Positions 24,845 through 34,146 are shown, counted from the first letter of the stretch. The stretch: DNA of 64,000 nucleotides from Actinospica robiniae DSM 44927 (GCF_000504285.1 NZ_KI632511.1:4399372-4463371); one strand, 5' to 3'. Notes: generated by a model not told the origin, from the sequence alone. A program made the numbers and translations.

Positions 24845-26467
24845 ATGACGGTGAGCACGGAGGAATTCGACTACGTGGTCGTCGGCGGCGGGACGGCCGG
24901 GTGCGTCCTGGCCGCCCGGCTGTCCGAGGACCCGGACGTCACGGTGCTGCTGCTGGAGGACGGCCCCGCGGACACGCTGCCCACGCTCCGGGACGCGCGT
25001 CTGGGGTCGGTGCTCTCCCTGTGGGGCGACCCGGCGGTCTCCCGGGTGCACCGGAGCGTGCCCCAGCCCGGGCTGCTCGGCCGGGAGATCGACATCCCCC
25101 AGGGCCGGGTGCTGGGCGGCGGCAGTTCCATCAATGCCCTGCTCCACGTGTGGGGCCACCCGCTCGACTACGCGGACTGGGACCCGCAGGGCAAGGAGGG
25201 CTGGTCGTACCCGGATCTGCTGCCCTACTTCCAGCGCGCCGAGACCTACCGGCCCGGGGCCGTACCGGTTCGGGCCGGAGCCGGACCCGCCGGGGACGCG
25301 CGCGGCCTGAAGGGCCCGTTGGGCGTGGTCGGACTCCAAGCCCCGGCGGAGGTCTCCACCGCCTTCATCCGCGCGGTCGCCGGGTGGCCCTCGGCCGGCG
25401 GCGTGGTCGCGGATCACAACACGAAGCCGGATCCCGGATCCGGCTTCTACTACCAGTCCGCGCGGGAGCCGGGCGGGGTGCAGCGTTCGAGCGCCGCGTC
25501 CGGCTACCTCGCCCCGGCCTCCGGCCGGCCGAATCTGAGCGTGCGCACGGCGGCGCGGGCCACCCGGCTGCTCTTCGAGGCGGACCGCGCAGCCGAGGTC
25601 GAGTACGCGCACGAGCCGGGCCGGGCGGAGTCGCGGATACTGCGCCGGACCAGAGCGCGGCGAGAGATCCTGGTGTGCTGCGGCGCCCTCGCCACGCCGG
25701 GGCTGCTCGCCCGTTCCGGAGTCGGGCCGGCCGAGCAACTGCGAGAGTTGGGCTTGCCCGTGCTCGCCGACCTGCCCGGCGTGGGCCAAGGCCTGCAGGA
25801 CCACCTTTTGTTCGGAGTCGGCTACGGCAGCACGCGTGCCCTGCCCGATTCCGAGCTGCTGGCGGAGGCAGGGCTCTTCCTGCGCAGCGGGATCGGCGAC
25901 GCGGGCGGCCCGCCGGATCTGCAGTTCTTCTTCGGTCCGGTCCAGTTCGTGCCGGACGCGTACCGGGCGGACGGTCCGGGCTTCACCCTGGCTCCGGTGC
26001 TGCTGCACCCGGCCAGCCGCGGCGAGGTGCGGATCGCGAGCGCCGACCCCTTCGCCGACCCGATCGTCGATCCGCGGTATCTCTCGGCCGAGCAGGATCT
26101 CGCCGTGCTGGTGCGCGGCCTGGAGCTGGCCCGGGAGCTGATCGCCCGGCCCGAGCTCGACGGCTTCCGTGGCCCGGAGCTCGCGCCCGGGACCGGCGTC
26201 GTCGCCAGGGCCGGGCTCGAGGACTACGTCCGCCGCTACGCGTCCACGGTGTGGCACCCGGTGGGCACCGCCCGGATGGGGGCCGACCCGGACGCCGCGG
26301 ACGAGCCGGCCGTGGTCGGGTTCGACCTCGCCGTCCACGGTGTGCGCGGGTTGCGGGTGGTCGACGCCTCGGTCATGCCGTCGCTGCCGAGCGGCAACAC
26401 CAACGCGGCCACCGTCGCGATCGCGGAGAGGGCCGCCGCGCTCATCCGCGGCACGCACGGCGCCTAG
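24845..26467 (+). CDS. GMC-family FAD-dependent oxidoreductase 1
   Basis: 540 residues. GMC enzymes oxidise alcohols or related groups with FAD. Seen: dinucleotide-binding FDYVVVGGGTAGCVLAARLSE (9-29), GMC signature GRVLGGGSSINALLHVWGHP, second signature GALATPGLLARSGVG, and C-terminal active-site motifs HPVGTARMG (His471) and SGNTNAATV (Asn518), the usual His-Asn pair. Size and motifs resemble choline dehydrogenase-like enzymes. GGAGGGG near 24830 serves as the ribosome-binding site. It follows the two Nif11-like genes and precedes a second GMC enzyme with a different catalytic pair. Confidence 0.93.
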   Translation: MTVSTEEFDYVVVGGGTAGCVLAARLSEDPDVTVLLLEDGPADTLPTLRDARLGSVLSLWGDPAVSRVHRSVPQPGLLGREIDIPQGRVLGGGSSINALLHVWGHPLDYADWDPQGKEGWSYPDLLPYFQRAETYRPGAVPVRAGAGPAGDARGLKGPLGVVGLQAPAEVSTAFIRAVAGWPSAGGVVADHNTKPDPGSGFYYQSAREPGGVQRSSAASGYLAPASGRPNLSVRTAARATRLLFEADRAAEVEYAHEPGRAESRILRRTRARREILVCCGALATPGLLARSGVGPAEQLRELGLPVLADLPGVGQGLQDHLLFGVGYGSTRALPDSELLAEAGLFLRSGIGDAGGPPDLQFFFGPVQFVPDAYRADGPGFTLAPVLLHPASRGEVRIASADPFADPIVDPRYLSAEQDLAVLVRGLELARELIARPELDGFRGPELAPGTGVVARAGLEDYVRRYASTVWHPVGTARMGADPDAADEPAVVGFDLAVHGVRGLRVVDASVMPSLPSGNTNAATVAIAERAAALIRGTHGA

Positions 26468-26498
26468 TGCTCCCACCGACGTCCAGAAGGGTACACAC

Positions 26499-28061
26499 AT
26501 GAGCGACCACTACGATTTCGTGATCGTGGGCGGCGGCGCGGCCGGGCTGGTGCTGGCCAACCGCCTGTCCGCGGACGATCAGGCCCGCGTGCTGGTGCTC
26601 GAGGCCGGCCCGGACGAGTACACCGACGTCCACCGCGATCCCGAGCGCTGGGCCCAGGTTTCGCTGAGCTCGGGCGACTGGGCCTACCTCTCCGTGCCGC
26701 AGGCCGAGACCTACCAGGACCGGGTCTACCTCGCCGCCGGCAAGGTGCTCGGCGGCTCCTCCACCATCAACCACCTGATCCACATGCAGGCCTGGGACGC
26801 CGACTTCGACGCCTGGGCGTACCAGGGCGCGGCCGGCTGGTCGGCGCAGGACGTGCGGCCCTACTTCGAGGGCATCGTGGAGTCCGGCGGGGGCCCGCTG
26901 CCCAGCCTGGACGCCGGCCAGGCCGGAAACCCGCTCTCCCAGGCCTTCATCGACGCCTGCGTCGAGCTCGGCTACCCGCGCTTCTCCGACTACAACACCG
27001 GGGAGAGCGGCGTCGGCTGGCACCGGCAGAACATCAAGAACGGCATGCGGCACACGGTGCGGGCCGGCTACTTCGATCCGGTGCGCTCGCGGCCGAATCT
27101 CACCGTGCTCGACCGGGCGACGGCATCCCGGCTGCTGTTCGAGGGCAAGCGCTGCGTCGGCGTCGAATACCTGCGCGACGGGGCGGTGCACCAGGTCGCC
27201 GCGGACACCGAGGTGATCCTGAGCGCCGGTGCGATCGAGTCGCCGAAGCTGCTGGAGCTCTCCGGAGTGGGCGCCGCGGACCAGCTGGCGCGGCTCGGCG
27301 TGCCCACGGTGCTCGACCTGCCCGGCGTGGGCGAGGCCTTCCAGACCCAGCCCTTGGTGATCGGTCCGAGCGGCTACATGGACCGGCCCGGGCCGAACGT
27401 CGGAACGGCGAACGAGCCGGTGCTGTTCTGGAATTCCGCACCGGGTCTGCCCGCGCCCGACATGGAGCTGTGGTTCCTGCCCCGGGCCCCGTGGGGGGAC
27501 ACGCTGCTCAAGACCCTGATCGAGTGGAAGAACACCGGTGGCGGCGCCATCAACGTGACCGAGCCCGCGTACATCGACCCGCACGTAGTGCTGCTGCTCG
27601 GTGCCGTCGTGCGCCCGCTCTCGCGCGGTTCGGTGCACGCGGTGTCCACCGACGCGACGGCCGCGCCGGCCGTGGACCCGGCCTACTACCGCGAGCCGGG
27701 AGATCTGGACCTGGCCGTGCGGATCGCCGAACTCGGCCGCGAGGTGCTCGCGCAGGCGCCGCTGGCGAAGGGCTGGGGCCTGGTCGAGGCCAGCCCCGGA
27801 CCGGGTCTCGTGGGCAGCGGCGGGCTGCGCGAGTGGGTGCGCCGCAACACAGGGTCCTTCCACCACTACAGCAGCACCTGCCGGATGGGGGTGGACGGCG
27901 ACGCGGTGGTGGACCTGCGGCTGCGGGTGCGCGGCGCCGAAGGGCTGCGCGTGGTCGACGCCTCGGTGATGCCGAGCATGCCCTCCGGCCACACGCACGC
28001 CACGACGGTGATGATCGCCGAGCGCGCGGCCGAGTTCATCGCCGAGGACCACGCGCGCTGA
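26499..28061 (+). CDS. GMC-family FAD-dependent oxidoreductase 2
   Basis: 520 residues from ATG 26499 (AGAAGG 9 bases upstream). FAD site YDFVIVGGGAAGLVLANRLS, GMC signature GKVLGGSSTINHLIHMQAWD, AIESPKLLELSGVG, and active-site segments FHHYSSTCRMG (His455/456) and SGHTHATTV (His498), i.e. a His-His rather than His-Asn pair. Only distantly similar to GMC 1, so the two probably act on different substrates or successive steps. The reading frame extends far upstream inside GMC 1, but the homology begins at the chosen start. Confidence 0.93.
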   Translation: MSDHYDFVIVGGGAAGLVLANRLSADDQARVLVLEAGPDEYTDVHRDPERWAQVSLSSGDWAYLSVPQAETYQDRVYLAAGKVLGGSSTINHLIHMQAWDADFDAWAYQGAAGWSAQDVRPYFEGIVESGGGPLPSLDAGQAGNPLSQAFIDACVELGYPRFSDYNTGESGVGWHRQNIKNGMRHTVRAGYFDPVRSRPNLTVLDRATASRLLFEGKRCVGVEYLRDGAVHQVAADTEVILSAGAIESPKLLELSGVGAADQLARLGVPTVLDLPGVGEAFQTQPLVIGPSGYMDRPGPNVGTANEPVLFWNSAPGLPAPDMELWFLPRAPWGDTLLKTLIEWKNTGGGAINVTEPAYIDPHVVLLLGAVVRPLSRGSVHAVSTDATAAPAVDPAYYREPGDLDLAVRIAELGREVLAQAPLAKGWGLVEASPGPGLVGSGGLREWVRRNTGSFHHYSSTCRMGVDGDAVVDLRLRVRGAEGLRVVDASVMPSMPSGHTHATTVMIAERAAEFIAEDHAR

Positions 28062-28160
28062 ATAAGGGCTCTACAGGGTCCGGATCCGGATCCGCCCCTT
28101 CCGCCGCGGGCCGCCGCCCGCGGCGGGTTCCCCTTGCCGGGAACAGATTCGTTCCAGAGC

Positions 28161-28205
28161 CGAACAGACCGAACAGACCGAGCAGACCGAACAGACCGAG
28201 CAGTC
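28161..28205. repeat. Five 9-bp tandem repeats in the EthD-gene leader
   Basis: CGAACAGAC, CGAACAGAC, CGAGCAGAC, CGAACAGAC, CGAGCAGTC in direct tandem, ending 22 bp before the ATG of the EthD gene. They are not within any credible coding frame. Copy number may vary between strains. Confidence 0.75.
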
Positions 28206-28227
28206 TCGACGAGAGAAGGAGAACCCC

Positions 28228-28926
28228 ATGATCCATCAGTTCATTCTGGCCGCGCCGAAGCCCGGGCTGAGCGCCGAGGCGTTCCAGGAGTACTGGCGCA
28301 CGGTGCACGCCGTGCAGTACGCCTCCCGCATTCCGCAGATCCGCAAGTACCTGATCGACACCCGGGTGGCGAACCCGGTGGAGCTCGGCGAACCGCAGCT
28401 GCCGCACCAGGGCATCGCCGAGATCTGGCTCGCGAACGGGGAGGAGCAGCTGGCGTCGCTGCAGACCGAGGAGTTCCTGCAGGGCGCGCGGCTGGACGAG
28501 CCGAAGTGGGCCGCGTTCTGGCTCACCCTGGTGCTCGACACCACCGCCCACGAGATCCTGCCGGCCGCCGCCGCGCGCACCGACCAGGTCGTGTGGACCG
28601 TGCTGCACAAGCGCAAGCCCGGGCTGGCGCTGGCCGAGTACCGGGAGCGCTCCCTGCAGGAGTACGCCCCGGCCGTGGCCAAGCTGCCCGGTCTGCGGCG
28701 CTACCAGCACAACCACGTGAACGACGGCGCCTACGTCTTCGGCGAGTCCTCGTTCGACAGCGTCGAGCAGCTCTGGTTCGACGATGTGGAGCAGCTGGTC
28801 GCGGCCGTGCGCTCGCCGGAGTACTCGGAGTCGGTGGAAGCCGCCCGCGCGGCGCTGCTCGACCCGCGCTACACCTTCTCGCTGACCGGGCGTCAGCACT
28901 GGATCATCGGCCCCGAGGCCCGCTGA
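28228..28926 (+). CDS. Tandem EthD-domain protein
   Basis: 232 residues. Two ferredoxin-like dimeric alpha/beta-barrel halves: residues 1-100 (MIHQFILAAPKPGLSAEAFQEYWRTVHA...) and 118-220 (VVWTVLHKRKPGLALAEYRERSL...), the first with the EthD pattern KPGLSxEAFxxYWRxxHA. Family members are cofactor-free monooxygenases, cyclases or helper proteins in natural-product and ether-degradation pathways. Start ATG 28228 with AGAAGGAG upstream. The 166-bp gap after GMC 2 contains a 9-bp tandem repeat and is followed by no obvious new promoter. Probably the last gene of the Nif11-GMC operon, ended by the hairpin at 28961. Confidence 0.85.
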   Translation: MIHQFILAAPKPGLSAEAFQEYWRTVHAVQYASRIPQIRKYLIDTRVANPVELGEPQLPHQGIAEIWLANGEEQLASLQTEEFLQGARLDEPKWAAFWLTLVLDTTAHEILPAAAARTDQVVWTVLHKRKPGLALAEYRERSLQEYAPAVAKLPGLRRYQHNHVNDGAYVFGESSFDSVEQLWFDDVEQLVAAVRSPEYSESVEAARAALLDPRYTFSLTGRQHWIIGPEAR

Positions 28927-28960
28927 CCCGGCGGCGCCGCCCGCGCTCGACGACCCGAAG

Positions 28961-29006
28961 AAAGAGCCTGTCCCCACTGCCGGAAGGCAGTGGGGACAGG
29001 CTCTTT
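28961..29006. terminator. Strong bidirectional terminator
   Basis: Perfect 21-bp stem starting AAAGAGCCTGTCCCCACTGC, with a GGAA tetraloop (28982-28985). A-rich on one side and T-rich on the other, so it works as an intrinsic terminator in both directions, between stops at 28926 (+) and 29032 (-). Confidence 0.92.
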
Positions 29007-29031
29007 CACACAGCGGGCGGGCGAACGCCGC

Positions 29032-30522
29032 TCACGTCCCGGCCACCGGAGCCGGCTCCGCGGCCGACGCGTCGGCCTCTGCTCCGACCGTCGCCTGCGT
29101 CGCCCGCGGGCGACGCTCGAGCACGGCCACCGTCAGCGCGATCAGCAGGCCGACGAGGGCGATACCGAGGTCGACGGCCAGGCCCGGGCGGTAGCCGCGC
29201 AACTGCGCGGACGCGCTCGAGCCGGCGCCGCTCTCCGCGGAGACCACCGCCGAGACCGCCGCCAGCAGCACCGCGCCGCCGATCTGGAACGAGGCGTTGA
29301 CCAGTCCCGAGGCCATGCCCTGCTCCTGCGCCGCCACGCCGTTGGTGGCCTGCACGGTCAGCGACGGGAACACGAGCGCGAAGCTCAGACCGACCAGGGC
29401 CACCGAGGGCAGCACCAAGCCCGCATAGCTGTCGTGCTCACCCATCCGCAGCAGGTTCGCGTAGCAGCCCGCGAGCAGCACGAAGCCGAGGACGGAGAGC
29501 TTCGCCGGGCCGAACCGGCCCATCAGCCGGCCGATCCGGGTGGAGCAGAGCGCGACCAGGACGCCCGCGGGGAGGAAGGCGAAGGCCATCTCCAGCGCCG
29601 ACCAGCCCAGCACGGACTGCAGGTAGAGCGTCGCGATGAACTGATATCCGGTGTAGGTGCCCATGAAGATGAAGCCCGCGATGTTGCCCGCGGCCAACGC
29701 CGGCGAGCGCAGCAGTCCCAGGCGCAGCAACGGATTCGCGACCTTCAGCTCGATCACGATGAAGGCGGCCAGCAGCGCAGCGGCGGCGACCAGCGAGCCG
29801 ATCGTCCGGGTCGAGGCCCAGCCCGCGTTCGGGGCGTCGCTGACCGCGTAGACCACCAGCAGCAGCCCGGCCGTGACGGTGATCGCGCCGGCCGCGTCGA
29901 AGCCGCGCCGCGCGGGACGCGCGTCCGAGGCGTCCCGCGGCACCAGCATGTAGCCGGCCACGAGCGCGATCAGCGCGATCGGCGCGGGGAACAGGAAGGT
30001 CCAGCGCCAGCTCAACTCGGTCAGCAGGCCGCTGAGCACCAGCCCGAGCGAGAAGCCCGCGGCGGCGCAGGTGGTGTAGATGCTGAAGGCGCGGTTGCGC
30101 TGCGGCCCCTCGGCGAAGGAGGTGGTGATGATGGAGAGCCCGGCCGGGGCGGTGAATCCGGCCGTCACGCCCTTGACCACCCGGCTGACCACGAGCAGCG
30201 AGCCGGCCGTGGCCACGGCGCCGACCAGGGAGGCGACGGCGAAGACGCCGAGCGCGACCAGGAACACGCGGCGCCGGCCGAGCAGGTCGGCGCAGCGGCC
30301 GCCGAGCATGAGGAATCCGCCGTATCCGAGCACGTATCCGCTCACCACCCACTGCAGCGTGGAGGTGTTCAGGTGCAGTTCGGTACGGATCGAGGGGAGC
30401 GCGACGCCGACCATGGAGACGTCCATCGCGTCGAGGAACATGGCCGCGCAGAGCACAGCGAGCATTCCCCACAGGCGCGGGCTCCAGCGGGCCGCGTAGG
30501 GGGGAGCGGAGAGATTGGACAT
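29032..30522 (-). CDS. MFS drug exporter (DHA2/EmrB-QacA type)
   Basis: 496 residues, length and hydrophobicity fitting 14 membrane helices. Motif A reads GGRCADLLGRRRVFL, followed by motif B-like SLLVVSRVVKGVTAGFTAPAG. The N-terminal MFLDAMDVSMVGVALPSI has the Asp-containing TM1 of the DHA2 group. Last gene of the reverse-strand operon (hydrolase, MBL, BBE, LLM, MFS), ended by the hairpin at 28961-29006. In this setting it is likely an export or self-resistance pump for the product of the cluster. Confidence 0.93.
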   Translation of the reverse strand: MSNLSAPPYAARWSPRLWGMLAVLCAAMFLDAMDVSMVGVALPSIRTELHLNTSTLQWVVSGYVLGYGGFLMLGGRCADLLGRRRVFLVALGVFAVASLVGAVATAGSLLVVSRVVKGVTAGFTAPAGLSIITTSFAEGPQRNRAFSIYTTCAAAGFSLGLVLSGLLTELSWRWTFLFPAPIALIALVAGYMLVPRDASDARPARRGFDAAGAITVTAGLLLVVYAVSDAPNAGWASTRTIGSLVAAAALLAAFIVIELKVANPLLRLGLLRSPALAAGNIAGFIFMGTYTGYQFIATLYLQSVLGWSALEMAFAFLPAGVLVALCSTRIGRLMGRFGPAKLSVLGFVLLAGCYANLLRMGEHDSYAGLVLPSVALVGLSFALVFPSLTVQATNGVAAQEQGMASGLVNASFQIGGAVLLAAVSAVVSAESGAGSSASAQLRGYRPGLAVDLGIALVGLLIALTVAVLERRPRATQATVGAEADASAAEPAPVAGT

Positions 30523-30636
30523 GACGGTTCTCTCTTGTCTAGTCGGTACGCGGGAGGCGCGGGTGGGGTCCCGGCCCGCGGGGACGGGTGGGCCGCGGCT
30601 CGTGGAGCTGAGCCGCGGCCCGGGGTACGGCAGGGG

Positions 30637-31521
30637 TCAGCGAAGCCCGACACCCGCTTCGCGCAGGGCCTCGGCGGCCAGGTCGATCTGCGCCGGGTCG
30701 GCGCTGGTGGGGAACAGCACGAGCTGTCCGCAACCGGCGTCCGCGAAGTCCGCCGCGCGCTTGCGCAGCGTCTCCTCGTCCGTGATGGCCAGGGAGACGG
30801 CGTAGTCGACGTAGTCGGCCGGGAAGTGCCGGTAGTGCGCGCGCAGGTAGTCCTCGGCCTGCCGCGCGGCGTCCGGGCCGAGCGCGAAGTACTGCGCGAA
30901 CTTGAACACCGGCGCGCCCTCCCGCCCGGCCGCGGCCCAGGCCGAGCGCACCTGCTCGGCCGACGCGGTGAAGCCCTCGGGCAGCGCGTCGCCGCCGACC
31001 CAGCCGGCGCCGAGCCGTGCCGCCCGGGCGAAGGCGGCCGGGGTGTGGCCGCCGATGAGGATCTCGGGGGCGCCGACGGGCAGCCGGCCCGAGACGGTGC
31101 GGCCCTTCTCGTCCGCCTCCCCGGCCCACACGCCGCGCATGGTGCCGAGGACGGTGTCGAGCCGGCGGCCGCGCCCGGCGGCGCTCAGGCCGACCAGCTC
31201 GTAGTCGCCGGGGTTGCCGCCGAGTCCGACGCCGAGCGAGAGCCGGCCGCCGGAGATCTTCTGCACGGTGGCCGCCTGCCGGGCCAGCTGCCGTCCGTCG
31301 CCGCGCAGCGCGGGCAGCAGCACGTAGGTCAGCAGGCCGATCCGCGAGGTGACGGCCGAGGCCGCGGCGAGGGTGGCGAGCGGTTCGAAGCTCTCCGCGC
31401 TGAGCCGGTCGAGCGCGGCGAGCGCGGCGAAGCCGCGCAGCTCGGCGCGGCGGGCGTAGGCCAGCAGGTCCGGGCCGCCGACCTGGGCCACGGTGGTGGG
31501 CAGGCCGATCGCGATGTCCAT
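30637..31521 (-). CDS. LLM-class (luciferase-like, probably F420-dependent) oxidoreductase
   Basis: 294 residues from ATG 31521 (AAAGGAG upstream). TIM-barrel flavoprotein: MDIAIGLPTTVAQ, AELRGFAALAALDRL, TSRIGLLTYVLLPALRGDGRQLARQAATVQKIS and GRLSLGVGLGGNPGDYELVG, the classical luciferase-like nucleotide-binding loop. Members use F420 or FMN for hydride transfer or monooxygenation. About 105 bp separate it from both neighbours in the operon. The substrate is unknown. Confidence 0.9.
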   Translation of the reverse strand: MDIAIGLPTTVAQVGGPDLLAYARRAELRGFAALAALDRLSAESFEPLATLAAASAVTSRIGLLTYVLLPALRGDGRQLARQAATVQKISGGRLSLGVGLGGNPGDYELVGLSAAGRGRRLDTVLGTMRGVWAGEADEKGRTVSGRLPVGAPEILIGGHTPAAFARAARLGAGWVGGDALPEGFTASAEQVRSAWAAAGREGAPVFKFAQYFALGPDAARQAEDYLRAHYRHFPADYVDYAVSLAITDEETLRKRAADFADAGCGQLVLFPTSADPAQIDLAAEALREAGVGLR

Positions 31522-31625
31522 GTCGGGTTCTCCTTTCGCGTGGATGCGTACGGGCCGTTCCGGCCGGACAGCCCGCGCGGCGCTTTGGCCGGCGGGCTGC
31601 CTCGGTCGCGGTCCGGCGCCTGAGA

Positions 31626-33236
31626 TCAGGGCGCTGTGACCGACTGCGAGTGGCGGAAGACGTTCAGCGGGTCCCAGCGGGCCTTGACCCGCTGGAGCCT
31701 CGGGTAGTTGTCCTTGAAGTAGAAGGTGTGCCAGGGCACGCCGGACCGGTTGTATTCCGGGTCGACGATGTCCATGTCGGGCGTGTTCACGTAGCAGCCG
31801 TCGTACTGCTCGCCGGGAACCGGGTAGCCGCCGGTCTCCGCGAACAGCTCGCCGTAGAGCCCGCGCGTCCAGGCCAGGTTCGCCGCGTCGCCGTCCTTGC
31901 CGGGCCACAGCACCTGGAACAGGTTCAGGAAGATGTGCTCCCGGTGGGCGTTGGCCGTGGCGTCCGGGGCGGGCGCCGCGATCTGACCGCCGCCGAAACC
32001 GACCATGGCGAACACCGCGGTCGGGTTCTCCAGCTCCGGCGAGGTCAGGTAGCGGTGGATGATCCCGATCTGCTCGGCCGTGTAGCCGGACTTGAGGTAG
32101 GCCGACTTCAGGCAGTTGCGCTGGGTCGGGTTGTTCAGCGGCGGCTGACTGGTCGCCAGGATCTTCACGGCGCGCAGCCAGGGCAGCTCGCGCGCGGTGA
32201 ACAGCTCCGGCAGCGGCGGGTACTCGAAGCTTGGGTTGTCCGCGGGGACGGTGTCCGCACGCACGCCCTCGAGCATCGCGGCCATGTACTGCGCGTAGAG
32301 CTCCCGGGCGCCATCGACCGCGGCGTCCACCTGCGTGATCAGGTTGATCACGCCCGCGGACACGTGGTTGAGCAGCAGGAAGCCGCACAGCGCCGTCTTC
32401 GGGTCCTGCGGCGAACGGTGCTGCTCGTGCCAGCGCTGGTAGTTCGACACGAGGCGGCCGAACTGCTCGCGGTCGAGCTGGGCCCAGGGGATGGCGCACG
32501 CGTTGAGCAGGACGTTCTTCGGCGGGTTGATCAGCTGCTCGCCCGGCTCGTGCCCGGTCGCGCCGGGGGCGCGGAACCAGAACCGGGTGACCACGCCGAA
32601 GTTGCCGCCGCCGGCGCCGGTGTGGGCCCACCACAGGTCGTGGTTCGGGTCCTGCGGATCCCGGCCGGCGACCACCGCGCGGGCGGTGCCGTCCGGGTCC
32701 ACCACGACCACTTCGACGGCCTCGATGTAGTCGGCGACCACACCGTGCTGCCGGGAGAGGAAGCCGTATCCGCCGCCGAGGGCGTGTCCGCCGATGCCGA
32801 CCGAGTAGCACAGGCCGGCGGGCAGCGCGACGCCCCAGTTGCGGAAGAGCGTCTCGTACATGTTGAGCATGCGGGCGCCCGAGCCCACCGAGAAGGCGCG
32901 GCGGGCCGGGTCGTACTCGATCTGATCGAGCCCTGAGACGTCGATGATGGTGCGCACTTCGGAGTTGAAGACGAAGTCGGCGAAGCAGTGTCCGCCGGAG
33001 ACGACGGACAGGCGCTTGCCGGCGCGCACCGCCTCCTGCACCGCCTCGACCACCTGCGCGGTGGAGCGCACGAGGCGGATCTCGTCCGGGTTGGCGGTGA
33101 AGCGCGCGTTGTGCCCGACGGTGAGTTCGGCGTAGCGCTCGTCGCCGGGGCGGACGGTGAGCGCCTCGAGAGCTGTCCGGGTGTCGGCGTCGGACCCCGC
33201 GAGGCGCGGGGCGATGCCGTCGGCTATGTCGACCAC
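31626..33236 (-). CDS. BBE-type FAD-linked oxidase, predicted bicovalent flavin
   Basis: 536 residues. A PCMH-type FAD domain has SGGHCFADFVF (His83 as the 8-alpha-histidyl site) and GLCYSVGIGGHALGGGYGFL with Cys143 in the position used for 6-S-cysteinyl linkage. Both covalent attachments are therefore possible, as in aclacinomycin oxidoreductase and glucooligosaccharide oxidase. The C-terminal berberine-bridge region includes YVNTPDMD and RWDPLNVFRHSQSV. No signal peptide, so intracellular. These enzymes oxidise alcohols or close rings in tailoring pathways; it sits in the operon between the MBL and LLM genes. Confidence 0.93.
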   Translation of the reverse strand: MVDIADGIAPRLAGSDADTRTALEALTVRPGDERYAELTVGHNARFTANPDEIRLVRSTAQVVEAVQEAVRAGKRLSVVSGGHCFADFVFNSEVRTIIDVSGLDQIEYDPARRAFSVGSGARMLNMYETLFRNWGVALPAGLCYSVGIGGHALGGGYGFLSRQHGVVADYIEAVEVVVVDPDGTARAVVAGRDPQDPNHDLWWAHTGAGGGNFGVVTRFWFRAPGATGHEPGEQLINPPKNVLLNACAIPWAQLDREQFGRLVSNYQRWHEQHRSPQDPKTALCGFLLLNHVSAGVINLITQVDAAVDGARELYAQYMAAMLEGVRADTVPADNPSFEYPPLPELFTARELPWLRAVKILATSQPPLNNPTQRNCLKSAYLKSGYTAEQIGIIHRYLTSPELENPTAVFAMVGFGGGQIAAPAPDATANAHREHIFLNLFQVLWPGKDGDAANLAWTRGLYGELFAETGGYPVPGEQYDGCYVNTPDMDIVDPEYNRSGVPWHTFYFKDNYPRLQRVKARWDPLNVFRHSQSVTAP

Positions 33237-33290
33237 TGGCGTGGTCCTCTCTGTCCTTTCCGGCGCGGGGCCGGGACTGCGGAACCGGAG

Positions 33291-34097
33291 TCAGGCCCTT
33301 GCGGGGAACTGGACGCTCGCGCTGTACTGCAGCATCCCGAGCAGCGCGAGGTCCGGGTACTTCGCCTCGATGGCCGCGATCACGTCCTGCGGGCCGGAGG
33401 CGGTGGACAGCGCCGCGTCGAAGTCCTCGAGGTAGGCGCGGTTGAACGCGATCAGCGCGGCCGCGTCTTCGATCGCGTTCGGGCCCTGGTGTCCGGCCAC
33501 GATCCGCTCGGGGGCGAGGGCGGAGACGGCGTCGAGCGAGTCGAGCCACAGCTTGCGCGCCTTGACGTCGGTCTCCACCAGTCCCAGGTGGGCGCCGTTG
33601 TACAGCAGGTCGCCGGCGATCACCGTGCGCAGCGCGGGGATGTGCACCAGCGTGGTGTCGGCGGTGTCCCCCTGCGCGAGGGTGACCAGGGCGATGCGGT
33701 GGCCTTCGAGCTCCAGGTCCTCGGCCTGCTCCACCGGGAGCGTCGGGATCGTCGGCACGTCGTTGCCGAACGGCTCGGTCCAGCCGTCGAAGTTGCCCTG
33801 CGAGGAGGCTATGCCCCGGGCCACCACCGGCGCCGCGACCACGCGCGCCTCCGGGAAGGCCTCGAGCAGGGCCGGGGCGCCGTAGTAGTGGTCGGGGTGC
33901 TTGTGGGTGACCACGATCGCGGTCAGCGTTCGCCCGGAGTCGAGGATCCGGGCGGCCAGCCGGCGGCCGGCGGACAGCGTCAGCTGCGCGTCCACGACGA
34001 TCGCTTCGCGCCGGCCCAGGATCAGCGCGGAGGTGACGTGGAAGTTGTCCTCGCCGGCGACGAAGACGTCGACCGACAGGTCTGAGGTGTCAACCAT
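33291..34097 (-). CDS. MBL-fold metallo-hydrolase
   Basis: 268 residues. Metal ligands in THKHPDHYYG (His65, His67, Asp69, His70), a later VIAGDLLYNGAHLG block supplying Asp, and AGHQGP supplying the last His. Sequence type is close to the small-molecule hydrolases and lactonase-like members. Start ATG 34097 is 49 bp after the stop of the alpha/beta hydrolase. Two hydrolases in one oxidative operon would fit opening or cyclising an ester or thioester intermediate (inference). Confidence 0.9.
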   Translation of the reverse strand: MVDTSDLSVDVFVAGEDNFHVTSALILGRREAIVVDAQLTLSAGRRLAARILDSGRTLTAIVVTHKHPDHYYGAPALLEAFPEARVVAAPVVARGIASSQGNFDGWTEPFGNDVPTIPTLPVEQAEDLELEGHRIALVTLAQGDTADTTLVHIPALRTVIAGDLLYNGAHLGLVETDVKARKLWLDSLDAVSALAPERIVAGHQGPNAIEDAAALIAFNRAYLEDFDAALSTASGPQDVIAAIEAKYPDLALLGMLQYSASVQFPARA

Positions 34098-34146
34098 GGA
34101 TAGCCCTTCGGGATTCGATGATGCGTCGGTTTCGGTGCCGCGGCGG

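Noticed and set aside
24845-28061. Mycofactocin locus (which can include a GMC enzyme)
   Set aside because: No MftA precursor, MftB, MftC radical SAM or MftE genes are present.
28990-31623. 877-codon forward frame over the MFS and LLM genes
   Set aside because: Arg/Gln/His/Glu-rich antisense shadow; the reverse frames encode clear transporter and flavoprotein.
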